6,819 nt of DNA from Candidatus Saccharibacteria bacterium UBA4215. Its GTDB lineage: Bacteria > Patescibacteriota > Saccharimonadia > Saccharimonadales > Saccharimonadaceae. Where the stretch lies: positions 1 through 6,819 of the forward strand of contig DFTJ01000028.1 of NCBI GenBank assembly GCA_002381485.1, read 5' to 3'. The first letter of the stretch is position 1. Each line of letters starts with the position of its first letter. The notes under the pieces were generated by a model. It saw only the letters and a program-made list of their open reading frames with translations, searched no databases and was not told the DNA's origin. Below, in pieces: positions 1 to 5,630 of this stretch. A program made the translations under genes and the position numbers.

Positions 1-381
1 GCATCGCAGGAGGCTATCGCAGATTTCTCGGCCACACTTTCGGGGGCTGAAGACAGCGTAACACTTGCGTGGACTAATCAGAGTCCCCACTTAACACCGG
101 GTGCATTTTACGAGATTCAACTCCGAGACTCGCCAACCGGGACGTGGATGCTTAGGCGCATCATTGACGATGTCTCAAGCCCGAATGCCCCGATCTCCTC
201 ATACCAAGATAACACCGCATTTTCAGCTCAGATACCGGGTACAACTGATGAGCTAACGTGGGTAGGAACACCTGCCCGTCCAGCCCCCGGTCAGACTTTT
301 GAATACCGTATACGGGTCAAAAGCGCTACCATACAAAACCTAGTGAGCGATTGGACAACAATCCAGCTCACAAACTCCTAA
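1..381 (+). CDS. C-terminal fragment of a probable FN3-like (beta-sandwich) protein
   Basis: The frame is open from base 1 to a TAA at 379-381, giving 126 residues without the N-terminus; the ATG at 148 is internal. The composition and spacing suit a fibronectin type III-like domain: a beta strand with Trp near residue 24 (TLAWTNQ), a second strand YEIQLRD at 37-43, and a late strand FEYRIRVKS at 100-108 followed by SDWTTIQL at 116-123, which resembles the F and G strands of FN3 folds. There is no cysteine, no membrane segment and no sorting motif, and the protein ends directly after the domain. Such domains are usually in exported or surface proteins as spacers or binding modules; that location is an inference here. 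The gene converges on typA with only 12 bases between stops. The open frame is certain, the fold is moderately supported and the function is unknown. Confidence 0.7.
   Translation, partial: ASQEAIADFSATLSGAEDSVTLAWTNQSPHLTPGAFYEIQLRDSPTGTWMLRRIIDDVSSPNAPISSYQDNTAFSAQIPGTTDELTWVGTPARPAPGQTFEYRIRVKSATIQNLVSDWTTIQLTNS
343..371. terminator. Candidate hairpin terminator between convergent genes (weak)
   Basis: An imperfect hairpin of 11 base pairs lies in the last codons of the plus-strand gene: GTGAGC (343-348) pairs with GCTCAC (366-371), and GATTG (349-353) pairs with CAATC (359-363), with a five-base loop and a two-base bulge (364-365). On the minus strand it lies 22 bases beyond the typA stop and is followed by TAGGTTTTG, a short T run only. 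On the plus strand no T run follows. It could stop typA transcripts, or it may be chance structure in coding DNA. Confidence 0.3.
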
Positions 382-393
382 TTAATTACTTAA

Positions 394-2211
394 CTATTTA
401 TTTCGCTTACGTTGATTCGGGTCAAGAAACTTCTTGCGAAGTCGTAGACTCTTGGGTGTTACTTCAAGTAGCTCGTCGTTCTCGATAAAGTCAATTGATT
501 GCTCGAGACTTAAATCAGTGTACGGTGTCAACTGAATCGTTCCATCACTCGAAGATGAGCGCATGTTGGTCAACTGCTTCCCACGGCAGACATTGATATC
601 AAGATCACCTTGGCGGTTGTACATTCCAACCACCATTCCTTGGTATACAGTCGTACCAGGTCCAACAAAGAGCTGTCCGCGAGCAGCGGCCGTATCGAGT
701 GCGTAAGCTGTTGTTACACCAGCTTCGGTCGCGACCAACGCTCCGTTCCGTGTCTGCTGAAGCTTTGCACCTAGCGGCTGGTAGCCGTGAGGTAAGCTGT
801 TCATGATCACCGTTCCCTTTGTTGCAGTCAACAGTAGGTTTCGCAAACCAATCATTGCCCGCGTAGGGATAATGTAGGTAGAGCGAGTCGTACCAGCACT
901 GGTCTGCTCCTGCTTCACAGGTGAAGCTTTGCGTGTTCCCAACTCTTGGCTAACTGCGCCAAGGAACTCGGGAGCAACTTCAATCAACAATTCTTCAACC
1001 GGCTCTTTAATTACTCCGTCCTCTTCAATAGTAACGGCCTGCGGTCGTCCGACTTCAAATTCAAAATCTTCACGACGAAGTGTTTCGATCAACACAGAAA
1101 GGTGCAGTTCACCGCGTCCTGACACAACAAAACCAATGCCATCTTCAGCAACTCGCAGCGAAACATTTGTTTCAAGCTCTTGCTTCAAGCGATCACCAAT
1201 CTGGCGACTCGTGTTGTACTTAGCTTCCTTACCCTTAAGTGGGCTCGTGTTTGGGCCAAGGTACATACTCAACGTTGGGGCTTCGATATCAATTACTGGC
1301 AACGCCTCAGGCGCTTCCTTATCGGCAATAGTTTCTCCAATGTGGGCATCGGCAACACCAGTAACGGCGACGATGTCGCCAGCACTTGCGGCGTCAACTT
1401 CTTCGCGCTGTAGGCCGCGGTAGCCAAAGATCTTATCAAGTTTAGCACTGGCGATAGAGCCATCTCGTTTCATCAAGGCAACCTGCTGCCCCTTCTTAAT
1501 GTCACCACGAGAAATGCGACCAATCGCATACTTACCTAAAAATGAATCGTACTGCAATGAGGTAACGAGCATCTGGAATGGCTTATCAGTCTCAACCGAT
1601 GGCGCAGGGATGTCGTTGATAATAGAGTCGAAGATCGGGCTGAGATCAGTATGCTCCGAAGGATTCTCTGGAAGCTCAGTCCAGGCTTTTCCGTCACGTG
1701 CGATTGCGTAATACACAGGGTAGTGCAGCTGCGAATCGTCAACAGCGAGTTCCAGGAAGAGCTCTGAAACTTCATCAATCACTTCATCAATGCGACGAGC
1801 TGGCTTGTCGATCTTGTTGATCACAACAACCGGCTTCAAGCCAAGTTCGAGCGCCTTGGAGAGCACAAACTTCGTCTGAGGCATTGGGCCTTCCTGAGCG
1901 TCAACAATCAACAGCACTCCGTCTGCCATATTCAAGGTTCGTTCAACCTCACCCGAAAAGTCAGCGTGTCCTGGGGTATCAATAATATTAATCTTATAAT
2001 CACCGTGATAGACCGCAGTCTGCTTGGCAGTAATGGTGATGCCGCGCTCGTGCTCCTGATCACCACTGTCCATAATCAAAGACTGCTCCATCTCTGCCTG
2101 GTTAGAGCGGAAGGTATTGCTTTGCTTCAATAGTCCATCGACAAGTGTTGTTTTTCCGTGGTCAACGTGAGCAATAATAGCGACGTTTCGAATCTGTTGT
2201 GGGTCTTTCAT
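394..2211 (-). CDS. typA: Translational GTPase TypA/BipA
   Basis: This is a ribosome-binding GTPase of the EF-G/LepA class, linked in other bacteria to ribosome assembly and to stress and cold adaptation. From the ATG at 2211 it has 605 residues, the usual family length. GTPase motifs are present: G1 AHVDHGKTT (14-22), G2 ERGITI (55-60), G3 DTPGHADF (78-85) and G4 NKID (132-135). At G5 the usual Ser-Ala reads YAIARDG (168-174). Beta-barrel and EF-G-like domains follow, with SGRGELHLSVLIETLRRE in the middle and the TypA-specific C-terminal region holding GKQLTNMR (about 544-551) and a basic tail. The frame is also open upstream to an in-frame ATG at 2250 and TTG at 2277. I prefer 2211 because it begins just before the conserved IRNVAIIAHVDHG, has AGGGCG seven bases upstream, and a promoter overlaps the earlier candidates. 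It is transcribed separately from, but next to, the transglutaminase-like gene. Confidence 0.95.
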   Translation of the reverse strand: MKDPQQIRNVAIIAHVDHGKTTLVDGLLKQSNTFRSNQAEMEQSLIMDSGDQEHERGITITAKQTAVYHGDYKINIIDTPGHADFSGEVERTLNMADGVLLIVDAQEGPMPQTKFVLSKALELGLKPVVVINKIDKPARRIDEVIDEVSELFLELAVDDSQLHYPVYYAIARDGKAWTELPENPSEHTDLSPIFDSIINDIPAPSVETDKPFQMLVTSLQYDSFLGKYAIGRISRGDIKKGQQVALMKRDGSIASAKLDKIFGYRGLQREEVDAASAGDIVAVTGVADAHIGETIADKEAPEALPVIDIEAPTLSMYLGPNTSPLKGKEAKYNTSRQIGDRLKQELETNVSLRVAEDGIGFVVSGRGELHLSVLIETLRREDFEFEVGRPQAVTIEEDGVIKEPVEELLIEVAPEFLGAVSQELGTRKASPVKQEQTSAGTTRSTYIIPTRAMIGLRNLLLTATKGTVIMNSLPHGYQPLGAKLQQTRNGALVATEAGVTTAYALDTAAARGQLFVGPGTTVYQGMVVGMYNRQGDLDINVCRGKQLTNMRSSSSDGTIQLTPYTDLSLEQSIDFIENDELLEVTPKSLRLRKKFLDPNQRKRNK

Positions 2212-2218
2212 AAAAATA

Positions 2219-2235
2219 CGCCCTAATTGAAGGGC
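2219..2235 (-). promoter_or_regulatory. typA ribosome binding site in a small leader hairpin
   Basis: The minus strand carries AGGGCG at 2224-2219, seven bases before the typA ATG. The AGGGC part is the 3' arm of a five-pair hairpin with GCCCT (2235-2231) and a six-base loop. The hairpin is followed by TATTTTT up to the ATG, so it also resembles a small terminator. It could modulate typA translation or leader transcription; the stem is short, so this is tentative. Confidence 0.4.
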
Positions 2236-2248
2236 TTCCTTATCTGTC

Positions 2249-2277
2249 ATTAAAGCATATTTGGGGTTATTAATCAA
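2249..2277 (-). promoter_or_regulatory. Candidate promoter of typA
   Basis: On the minus strand TTGATT (2277-2272) is separated by exactly 17 bases from TTTAAT (2254-2249), matching sigma-70-type boxes at four and five of six positions. Initiation would be near 2242, leaving a leader of about 31 bases before the ATG at 2211. The -35 box includes the stop codon of the upstream gene. This supports the 2211 start, since the earlier in-frame TTG and ATG would lie in the promoter itself. Confidence 0.5.
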
Positions 2278-2896
2278 CCAGCTGTATGTGATGGGGTACT
2301 ATATAGCGACCCATCTTCAGACCCTCGATCATTACGTTGTCGTCATCAAAGGTGTGCCTCTCAAAGTGCACTGGATTCCAAAATGGCTCCCACGCTTCAA
2401 ACAGGTCACTATGGCTGCTCTCTCTGAGTGCGTAAGGCGCATGTGCCAGTGCTTCGATCGGCTCTCGCTGACGACGAAAGTCTTCGGCGGCGTCGGCTAG
2501 ACGAGCTGCCACATGATGGCCCTCCCCACTCCTTACAACTGCGACTTTCATCTCTGGAAATAGATCTTGCCCGCCATGAAAAACATACCCAGCAGACAAT
2601 CCTACGTCTCTTAAGAATTGGCTATAAGTAGGGTCAATCAACCAGGAATCTCCTTCGTAAGTGGCGCGCACCATTACGTGCTCGTAGTCAGGATCGAAAG
2701 CGCTCATTGGCTTTGAGTGCACCGTTTCAGCATAGATGCCCGTTCGACGAAGTGCATCAGCCACCGCAACCGAAACCGACCCGCACATGCCCATCCTCAA
2801 CCGAAGCGACGCATCAAATGCTGAAGCAAGGGGGTGATGATTCCCTAGCGCTGCTTCGAGGCTTGCAGCGAGACCTCTTTCGTTAGCAAATCTCAT
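2270..2896 (-). CDS. Transglutaminase/papain-like fold protein, uncharacterised
   Basis: I do not recognise a named family for this 208-residue protein, but it has the ordered signature of the transglutaminase-like cysteine fold: GMCGSVSVAVADALRRTG with Cys38 at the start of a helix, EHVMV with His73 on a strand, and WLIDPTY with Asp88, in spacing typical of the Cys-His-Asp triad in that superfamily. The rest (about 95-208) is less informative: a GGQDLFPEMKVAVV strand region, an acidic/basic helix with DAAEDFRRQREP, and an aromatic segment FEAWEPFWNPVHFERHTF. No signal peptide or membrane helix is seen, so it is likely cytoplasmic. It might be a peptidase, an amide-forming or hydrolysing enzyme, or an inactive binding protein. 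It lies between the tRNA terminator and typA. The ATG at 2896 has no Shine-Dalgarno, and a candidate promoter directly abuts it. Gene: confident; fold: fairly confident; activity: unknown. Confidence 0.8.
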   Translation of the reverse strand: MRFANERGLAASLEAALGNHHPLASAFDASLRLRMGMCGSVSVAVADALRRTGIYAETVHSKPMSAFDPDYEHVMVRATYEGDSWLIDPTYSQFLRDVGLSAGYVFHGGQDLFPEMKVAVVRSGEGHHVAARLADAAEDFRRQREPIEALAHAPYALRESSHSDLFEAWEPFWNPVHFERHTFDDDNVMIEGLKMGRYIVPHHIQLVD

Positions 2897-2904
2897 TTAT
2901 CAAT

Positions 2905-2933
2905 ACTATGCCATAAAAACAAAAATAACTCAA
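2905..2933 (-). promoter_or_regulatory. Candidate promoter of the transglutaminase-like gene (leaderless)
   Basis: The minus strand has TTGAGT (2933-2928), a 17-base spacer, then CATAGT (2910-2905), each matching consensus at four of six positions. TG precedes the -10 box by one base, as in extended -10 promoters. Predicted initiation near 2898 falls two bases before the ATG at 2896, so the mRNA would be leaderless, which agrees with the lack of a Shine-Dalgarno. The -35 box lies inside the terminator stem of the tRNA unit. The match is moderate. Confidence 0.35.
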
Positions 2934-2944
2934 TAATGAGTTAT
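2914..2944 (-). terminator. Candidate intrinsic terminator of the tRNA-Val/tRNA-Leu unit
   Basis: A perfect eight-pair inverted repeat, ATAACTCA (minus strand 2944-2937) with TGAGTTAT (2932-2925) and a four-base loop, is followed on the minus strand by TTTTTGTTTTT with one interruption. It begins seven bases after the CCA of tRNA-Leu, where a terminator is expected. The stem is AT-rich (only two G-C pairs), so it may be leaky. Confidence 0.6.
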
Positions 2945-2951
2945 CACGATG

Positions 2952-3038
2952 TGGTGCGCGCGAGAGGACTTGAACCTCCACGTCCTTGCGAACACCAGCA
3001 CCTCAAGCTGGCCTGTCTACCAATTTCAGCACGCGCGC
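2952..3038 (-). tRNA. tRNA-Leu(GAG), CCA encoded
   Basis: A class II tRNA of 87 bases including CCA (2952-2954). The acceptor pairs GCGCGCG with CGCGCGC over seven pairs, with discriminator A. The D arm pairs CTG with CAG around AAATTGGTAGA. The anticodon arm CCAGC-TTGAGGT-GCTGG gives anticodon GAG, reading CUC and CUU. The long variable arm pairs GTTC with GGAC around GCAA, and the T arm GGAGG-TTCAAGT-CCTCT closes with a G-U pair. The long variable arm and the anticodon agree on leucine. It lies nine bases after tRNA-Val and is probably cotranscribed with it. Confidence 0.96.
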
Positions 3039-3047
3039 ATAATGTCA

Positions 3048-3124
3048 TGGTGGGCGCTGAGGGATTCGAACCCCCGACCCTCTCGGTGTAAACGAGATGC
3101 TCTAGCCAACTGAGCTAAGCGCCC
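3048..3124 (-). tRNA. tRNA-Val(TAC), CCA encoded
   Basis: A class I tRNA of 77 bases including CCA (3048-3050). The acceptor pairs GGGCGCT with AGCGCCC, with discriminator A. The D arm pairs GCTC with GAGC. The anticodon arm TCTCG-TTTACAC-CGAGA gives anticodon TAC, the broad-reading valine tRNA. The T arm is GGGGG-TTCGAAT-CCCTC with one G-U pair. It is the first gene of a two-tRNA unit, starting about five bases after the predicted transcription start. Confidence 0.97.
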
Positions 3125-3135
3125 TAACAGATGAG

Positions 3136-3164
3136 ATTATACGGCAAACCGACCAGATAATCAA
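3136..3164 (-). promoter_or_regulatory. Promoter of the tRNA-Val/tRNA-Leu unit
   Basis: On the minus strand TTGATT (3164-3159), a spacer of exactly 17 bases, and a perfect TATAAT (3141-3136). Predicted initiation near 3129 is five bases before tRNA-Val. The -35 box directly abuts the stop codon of the substrate-binding protein gene. No terminator is visible between that stop and this promoter, so the tRNAs may also receive read-through from the upstream operon. Confidence 0.8.
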
Positions 3165-4958
3165 CTACGGTGTTTGGTTAACAAATCGCTCACCCACTGT
3201 CCAATACAATACGTCTGAATATCGGTCGGTCGCACCGACGATTGACTGCCGAACCGGCTGAGCAGAAACCCCCTTATTCGAGATGTACTGAGAGGTAGAT
3301 TGGTACAGCCCGATAGCCGGTGCATCACGCAACCACTGTCGTGCAAACGTCGCGTACTTAGCGTCGCGTAACTCTTTTTCGGTGACATCACGGGCACTCG
3401 ACAGGGCGTCATCGCTGGTGCTGCTCTTGTAATTCGAAAGGTTGAAGCCACCCGATACCTGACTTGAGTGCCAATATGGGTACACATCCGGATCACCACC
3501 AATCGTTAAACGATACACCAGCACGTCGTAATCTCGGGGCTGCAGTGTGTTCTGCACAAAGTTCTGAGCTGGGTCAGACGGATCGACGATGCTAGTTGTC
3601 ACTGATATACCCAAATCGCGCCACTGCCCCTGTAGAGCCTCTAGTGCACGCTCTTGATCGCTATTCTGTGTCGTCACGACATTCAATCGCAAGGTAGCGT
3701 CACCCTTTTGTCGCAGACCCTCGTCATTCAAGCGCCACCCGGCTTCATCTAAGAATTCTGCAGCTTGTTTCGCATTGTAAGCCGGCGCCTTTGGTGCACC
3801 CTCGACCTGACCATTAATAAACGGCAGAGATAGTGCTGGCGTCTCAGGCCCCACAGCCTCTCGCACCGCTGTCGTGTCTGTCCCTACCTGAAGTGCTTTG
3901 CGGACATCCCGATCACTCAGAACGCCAGTATCGGTATTGAAGAGTGCGTACACTCCGCTATTGATTGGCTGGCGATTTGTGTCGTAGCGATCCTGACTTA
4001 CACGGTCAAAATCACTCACCGGTACATCAGCCGCAGCATTTACCTCCGACACATTCAGCGCACGCACGATTGCGTCACTAGATTCATAGACATGCAGCTG
4101 AAACCGCTCCAGCTTCGGCGCGCCGCCATAGTACTCAAGGTTGCGTCCCAAATAGACAACTCGCCGACTTTCATTTGCATCGATTGACTGAGTAAAGCGA
4201 AACGAGAAAGGACCGCTGCCGACAGGGTTATTACTGAATGAATTTTCACGAAGCGCACTCGGAGCAACGTCTCGCAAGACGTGTTCAGGTAGTATCGGCA
4301 AAAAAGTCAACGCGTGTGGGAAGGCTGCGAACACTGCTGGCAATGTGAATGAAACCGTTCGATCATCTTCTGCAGTAACCGTTATGTCATCCCATCCAGA
4401 TATACTAGCGCGTGTTTCAGGATCTTTCAGCGTATTGACCGTAAAGACAACATCTTTCGCGCGCACATAGATACCATCATGCCACCGCGCATCAGGGCGA
4501 ATCTTTAATGTGTACGTCCGCTTGTTCTCACTCAACTCAATACTCTCAGCAAGATCATAGTTAAGCGTTCCGTCTGCGTCATACGTCATAAGGCGAGAAA
4601 ACATCAATCGACTGGCTGATTCTTCGGCACTCGAACGCGCAAAAATAGGGTTAAGCGTCTCTACTGGACCCAAAACAGCTTCGGCGTAGGTGCCGTCAGA
4701 AGCCGCGGCTGTCGTGCGATAACTTTGCTGATACCAATACAGTTGCAGCCCACTTGCGCCAATCAAGAGACCGACTACCAAGACCCACAAGGCAACGTGA
4801 CGACGCACCTCTCGGACATTATTCATTCGTCGAAAGACAAAGCGGCGAGCATGTTTTACGGTTGCGCCTTCAACTTTTTTCATGCGCCGCGAAAGATCCT
4901 TCGAGCTAAAGCTCATCTTCGGCAGCCGACTCCACTTGCTTGGTTGCTTTTCGGGCAC
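3165..4958 (-). CDS. Membrane-anchored extracellular solute-binding protein, family 5 (peptide-type)
   Basis: This protein of 597 residues matches the SBP_bac_5 (DppA/OppA) family, which captures oligopeptides or similar ligands outside the cell for an ABC importer. Residues 1-54 are strongly basic and probably cytoplasmic. One hydrophobic helix at about 55-76 (HVALWVLVVGLLIGASGLQL) anchors the protein, and there is no lipobox. Family landmarks follow in order: LNPIF (102-106), LKIRPDARWHDG (151-162), NNPVGSGPF (243-251), SDRDVRKAL (348-356), AEFLDEAGW (400-408), DYDVLVYRLTIGGDPDVYPYW (476-496) and FNLSNYKS (505-512). The GTG start is supported by AGAAGG seven bases upstream, overlapping the secG stop; secG ends 11 bases before it, so coupling is likely. 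No permease or ATPase genes are in the window. Family confident; the ligand cannot be read from the sequence. Confidence 0.93.
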   Translation of the reverse strand: MPEKQPSKWSRLPKMSFSSKDLSRRMKKVEGATVKHARRFVFRRMNNVREVRRHVALWVLVVGLLIGASGLQLYWYQQSYRTTAAASDGTYAEAVLGPVETLNPIFARSSAEESASRLMFSRLMTYDADGTLNYDLAESIELSENKRTYTLKIRPDARWHDGIYVRAKDVVFTVNTLKDPETRASISGWDDITVTAEDDRTVSFTLPAVFAAFPHALTFLPILPEHVLRDVAPSALRENSFSNNPVGSGPFSFRFTQSIDANESRRVVYLGRNLEYYGGAPKLERFQLHVYESSDAIVRALNVSEVNAAADVPVSDFDRVSQDRYDTNRQPINSGVYALFNTDTGVLSDRDVRKALQVGTDTTAVREAVGPETPALSLPFINGQVEGAPKAPAYNAKQAAEFLDEAGWRLNDEGLRQKGDATLRLNVVTTQNSDQERALEALQGQWRDLGISVTTSIVDPSDPAQNFVQNTLQPRDYDVLVYRLTIGGDPDVYPYWHSSQVSGGFNLSNYKSSTSDDALSSARDVTEKELRDAKYATFARQWLRDAPAIGLYQSTSQYISNKGVSAQPVRQSIVGATDRYSDVLYWTVGERFVNQTP

Positions 4959-4965
4959 GCCTAAA

Positions 4966-4971
4966 CCTTCT
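4966..4971 (-). promoter_or_regulatory. Shine-Dalgarno AGAAGG deciding the GTG start of the solute-binding protein
   Basis: AGAAGG on the minus strand lies seven bases before the GTG at 4958 and shares two bases with the secG stop codon (4972-4970). It favours the GTG start over the later in-frame ATG codons and suggests re-initiation by ribosomes finishing secG. Confidence 0.75.
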
Positions 4972-5203
4972 AGTTAGGGGTCGGGATAAGTAATCCCGCC
5001 AATATTGAGAGAACGAAGATAACAGCAAAAATGATAGTCACTTCAAATAAGTTCTTATCTACACCGCGTCGTGTCGTATATAGCTCTCCCGAACTTCCAA
5101 AGCCCGCCCCGAGTGTTGCTCCACGCTGTTGCAATAGAATCGCCAATACCATCAATACGGCTGAGCCAATCGTGATAATCTGTAAAATTGTATTGATATC
5201 CAT
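4970..5203 (-). CDS. secG: Preprotein translocase subunit SecG
   Basis: SecG is the small accessory subunit of the SecYEG channel, assisting SecA-driven export. From the ATG at 5203 the protein has 77 residues, normal for the family. It shows two membrane helices (about 5-24 and 52-72) joined by a loop with the conserved LLQQRGATLGAGFGSS segment and RRGVDKNLFEVT before helix two, which are SecG hallmarks. The frame is open 14 codons further upstream, but AGGAG six bases before 5203 and the stop of the previous gene one base before it favour the shorter form. It is the middle gene of a tight operon, between a PF04020-type membrane protein and an exported binding protein that would itself use the Sec channel. 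Confidence 0.93.
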   Translation of the reverse strand: MDINTILQIITIGSAVLMVLAILLQQRGATLGAGFGSSGELYTTRRGVDKNLFEVTIIFAVIFVLSILAGLLIPTPN

Positions 5204-5204
5204 C

Positions 5205-5591
5205 TTATACTCCTGTTTTGCTACGTCGTATTTCCACGGCAGCACTTACTATATAGTTTACCAGACTAAGGATGATTCCCGTAAGAATCGAGTTGATAAA
5301 CGACATCGATATGCCCGGTGCAATGAGCAACGAGACATAGACGAGCGAGCCATTTACCACCAGAACAAACAGCCCAAGTGTCAGCAGAATCGCTGGCAAC
5401 GACAGAATAACGGCTAACGGCTTAAAAATACTGTTCACCAGCGAGAAGATGAGTCCGGCCAGTAAAAATCCCCAGAACCCAGCGGTTACCTCAACATCCT
5501 GATACCCTGTTCCCAACAAACGAACGGCAATCCAAAGCCCAAACGAGTTGAGCACCCAACGAACGAGAAAAACGGCAAATTGCTGCTTCAT
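5205..5591 (-). CDS. Four-helix membrane protein, PF04020 (phage holin 4_2 / YvlD-like) family
   Basis: The protein has 128 residues and four hydrophobic segments (about 7-27, 36-56, 60-88 and 96-118). The stretch LVNSIFKPLAVILSLPAILLTLGLFVLVVNG (about 51-81) matches the signature of the PF04020 family, where NxxxKPxxxxxxLPxxxxTLGLF is characteristic. The name comes from similarity to phage holins, but most members are ordinary chromosomal genes of unknown function in the cytoplasmic membrane; B. subtilis YvlD is one. No endolysin or other lysis gene is near, so a lysis role is unlikely. It starts the operon with secG and the solute-binding protein; its stop TAA ends one base before the secG ATG, and its last codons contain the secG Shine-Dalgarno. 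Its own ATG lacks a clear Shine-Dalgarno. Confidence 0.88.
   Translation of the reverse strand: MKQQFAVFLVRWVLNSFGLWIAVRLLGTGYQDVEVTAGFWGFLLAGLIFSLVNSIFKPLAVILSLPAILLTLGLFVLVVNGSLVYVSLLIAPGISMSFINSILTGIILSLVNYIVSAAVEIRRSKTGV
5210..5214 (-). promoter_or_regulatory. Shine-Dalgarno AGGAG of secG
   Basis: AGGAG on the minus strand is six bases before the ATG at 5203 and lies within the last sense codons of the holin-like gene. It fixes the secG start and points to coupled translation of the two genes. Confidence 0.8.
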
Positions 5592-5602
5592 ATACTCGTT
5601 TT

Positions 5603-5611
5603 ATTGTATCA
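5603..5611 (-). promoter_or_regulatory. Extended -10 promoter of the holin-like/secG/solute-binding operon
   Basis: On the minus strand TGATACAAT gives an extended -10 (TG, one base, then TACAAT matching five of six). No good -35 box is found 16-18 bases upstream, as is common with extended -10 promoters. Predicted initiation near 5596 leaves only about five leader bases before the ATG at 5591, too short for a normal ribosome binding site. Confidence 0.5.
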
Positions 5612-5630
5612 CAGAGAGGTAAACTGAACC

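Noticed and set aside
148..150. ATG at 148 as the start of a 77-residue plus-strand protein
   Set aside because: The same frame is open from base 1 and its upstream part carries the Trp and Tyr strands of the FN3-like domain, so this is an internal Met.
929..1711. Plus-strand open frames of 70-164 codons inside typA
   Set aside because: They lie antisense to a strongly conserved gene, have Ser/Thr/Arg/Pro-rich composition typical of shadow frames, and show no recognisable domain.
2212..2277. TTG at 2277 or ATG at 2250 as the typA start (627 or 618 residues)
   Set aside because: Neither has a Shine-Dalgarno, the extra residues precede the normal family N-terminus, and a candidate promoter covers both codons. 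The ATG at 2211 gives the usual 605 residues.
3204..3206. SBP operon terminator just inside or after the solute-binding gene
   Set aside because: I looked for a hairpin with a T run between the stop at 3165 and the tRNA promoter and saw only three-pair stems, so no terminator is claimed there.
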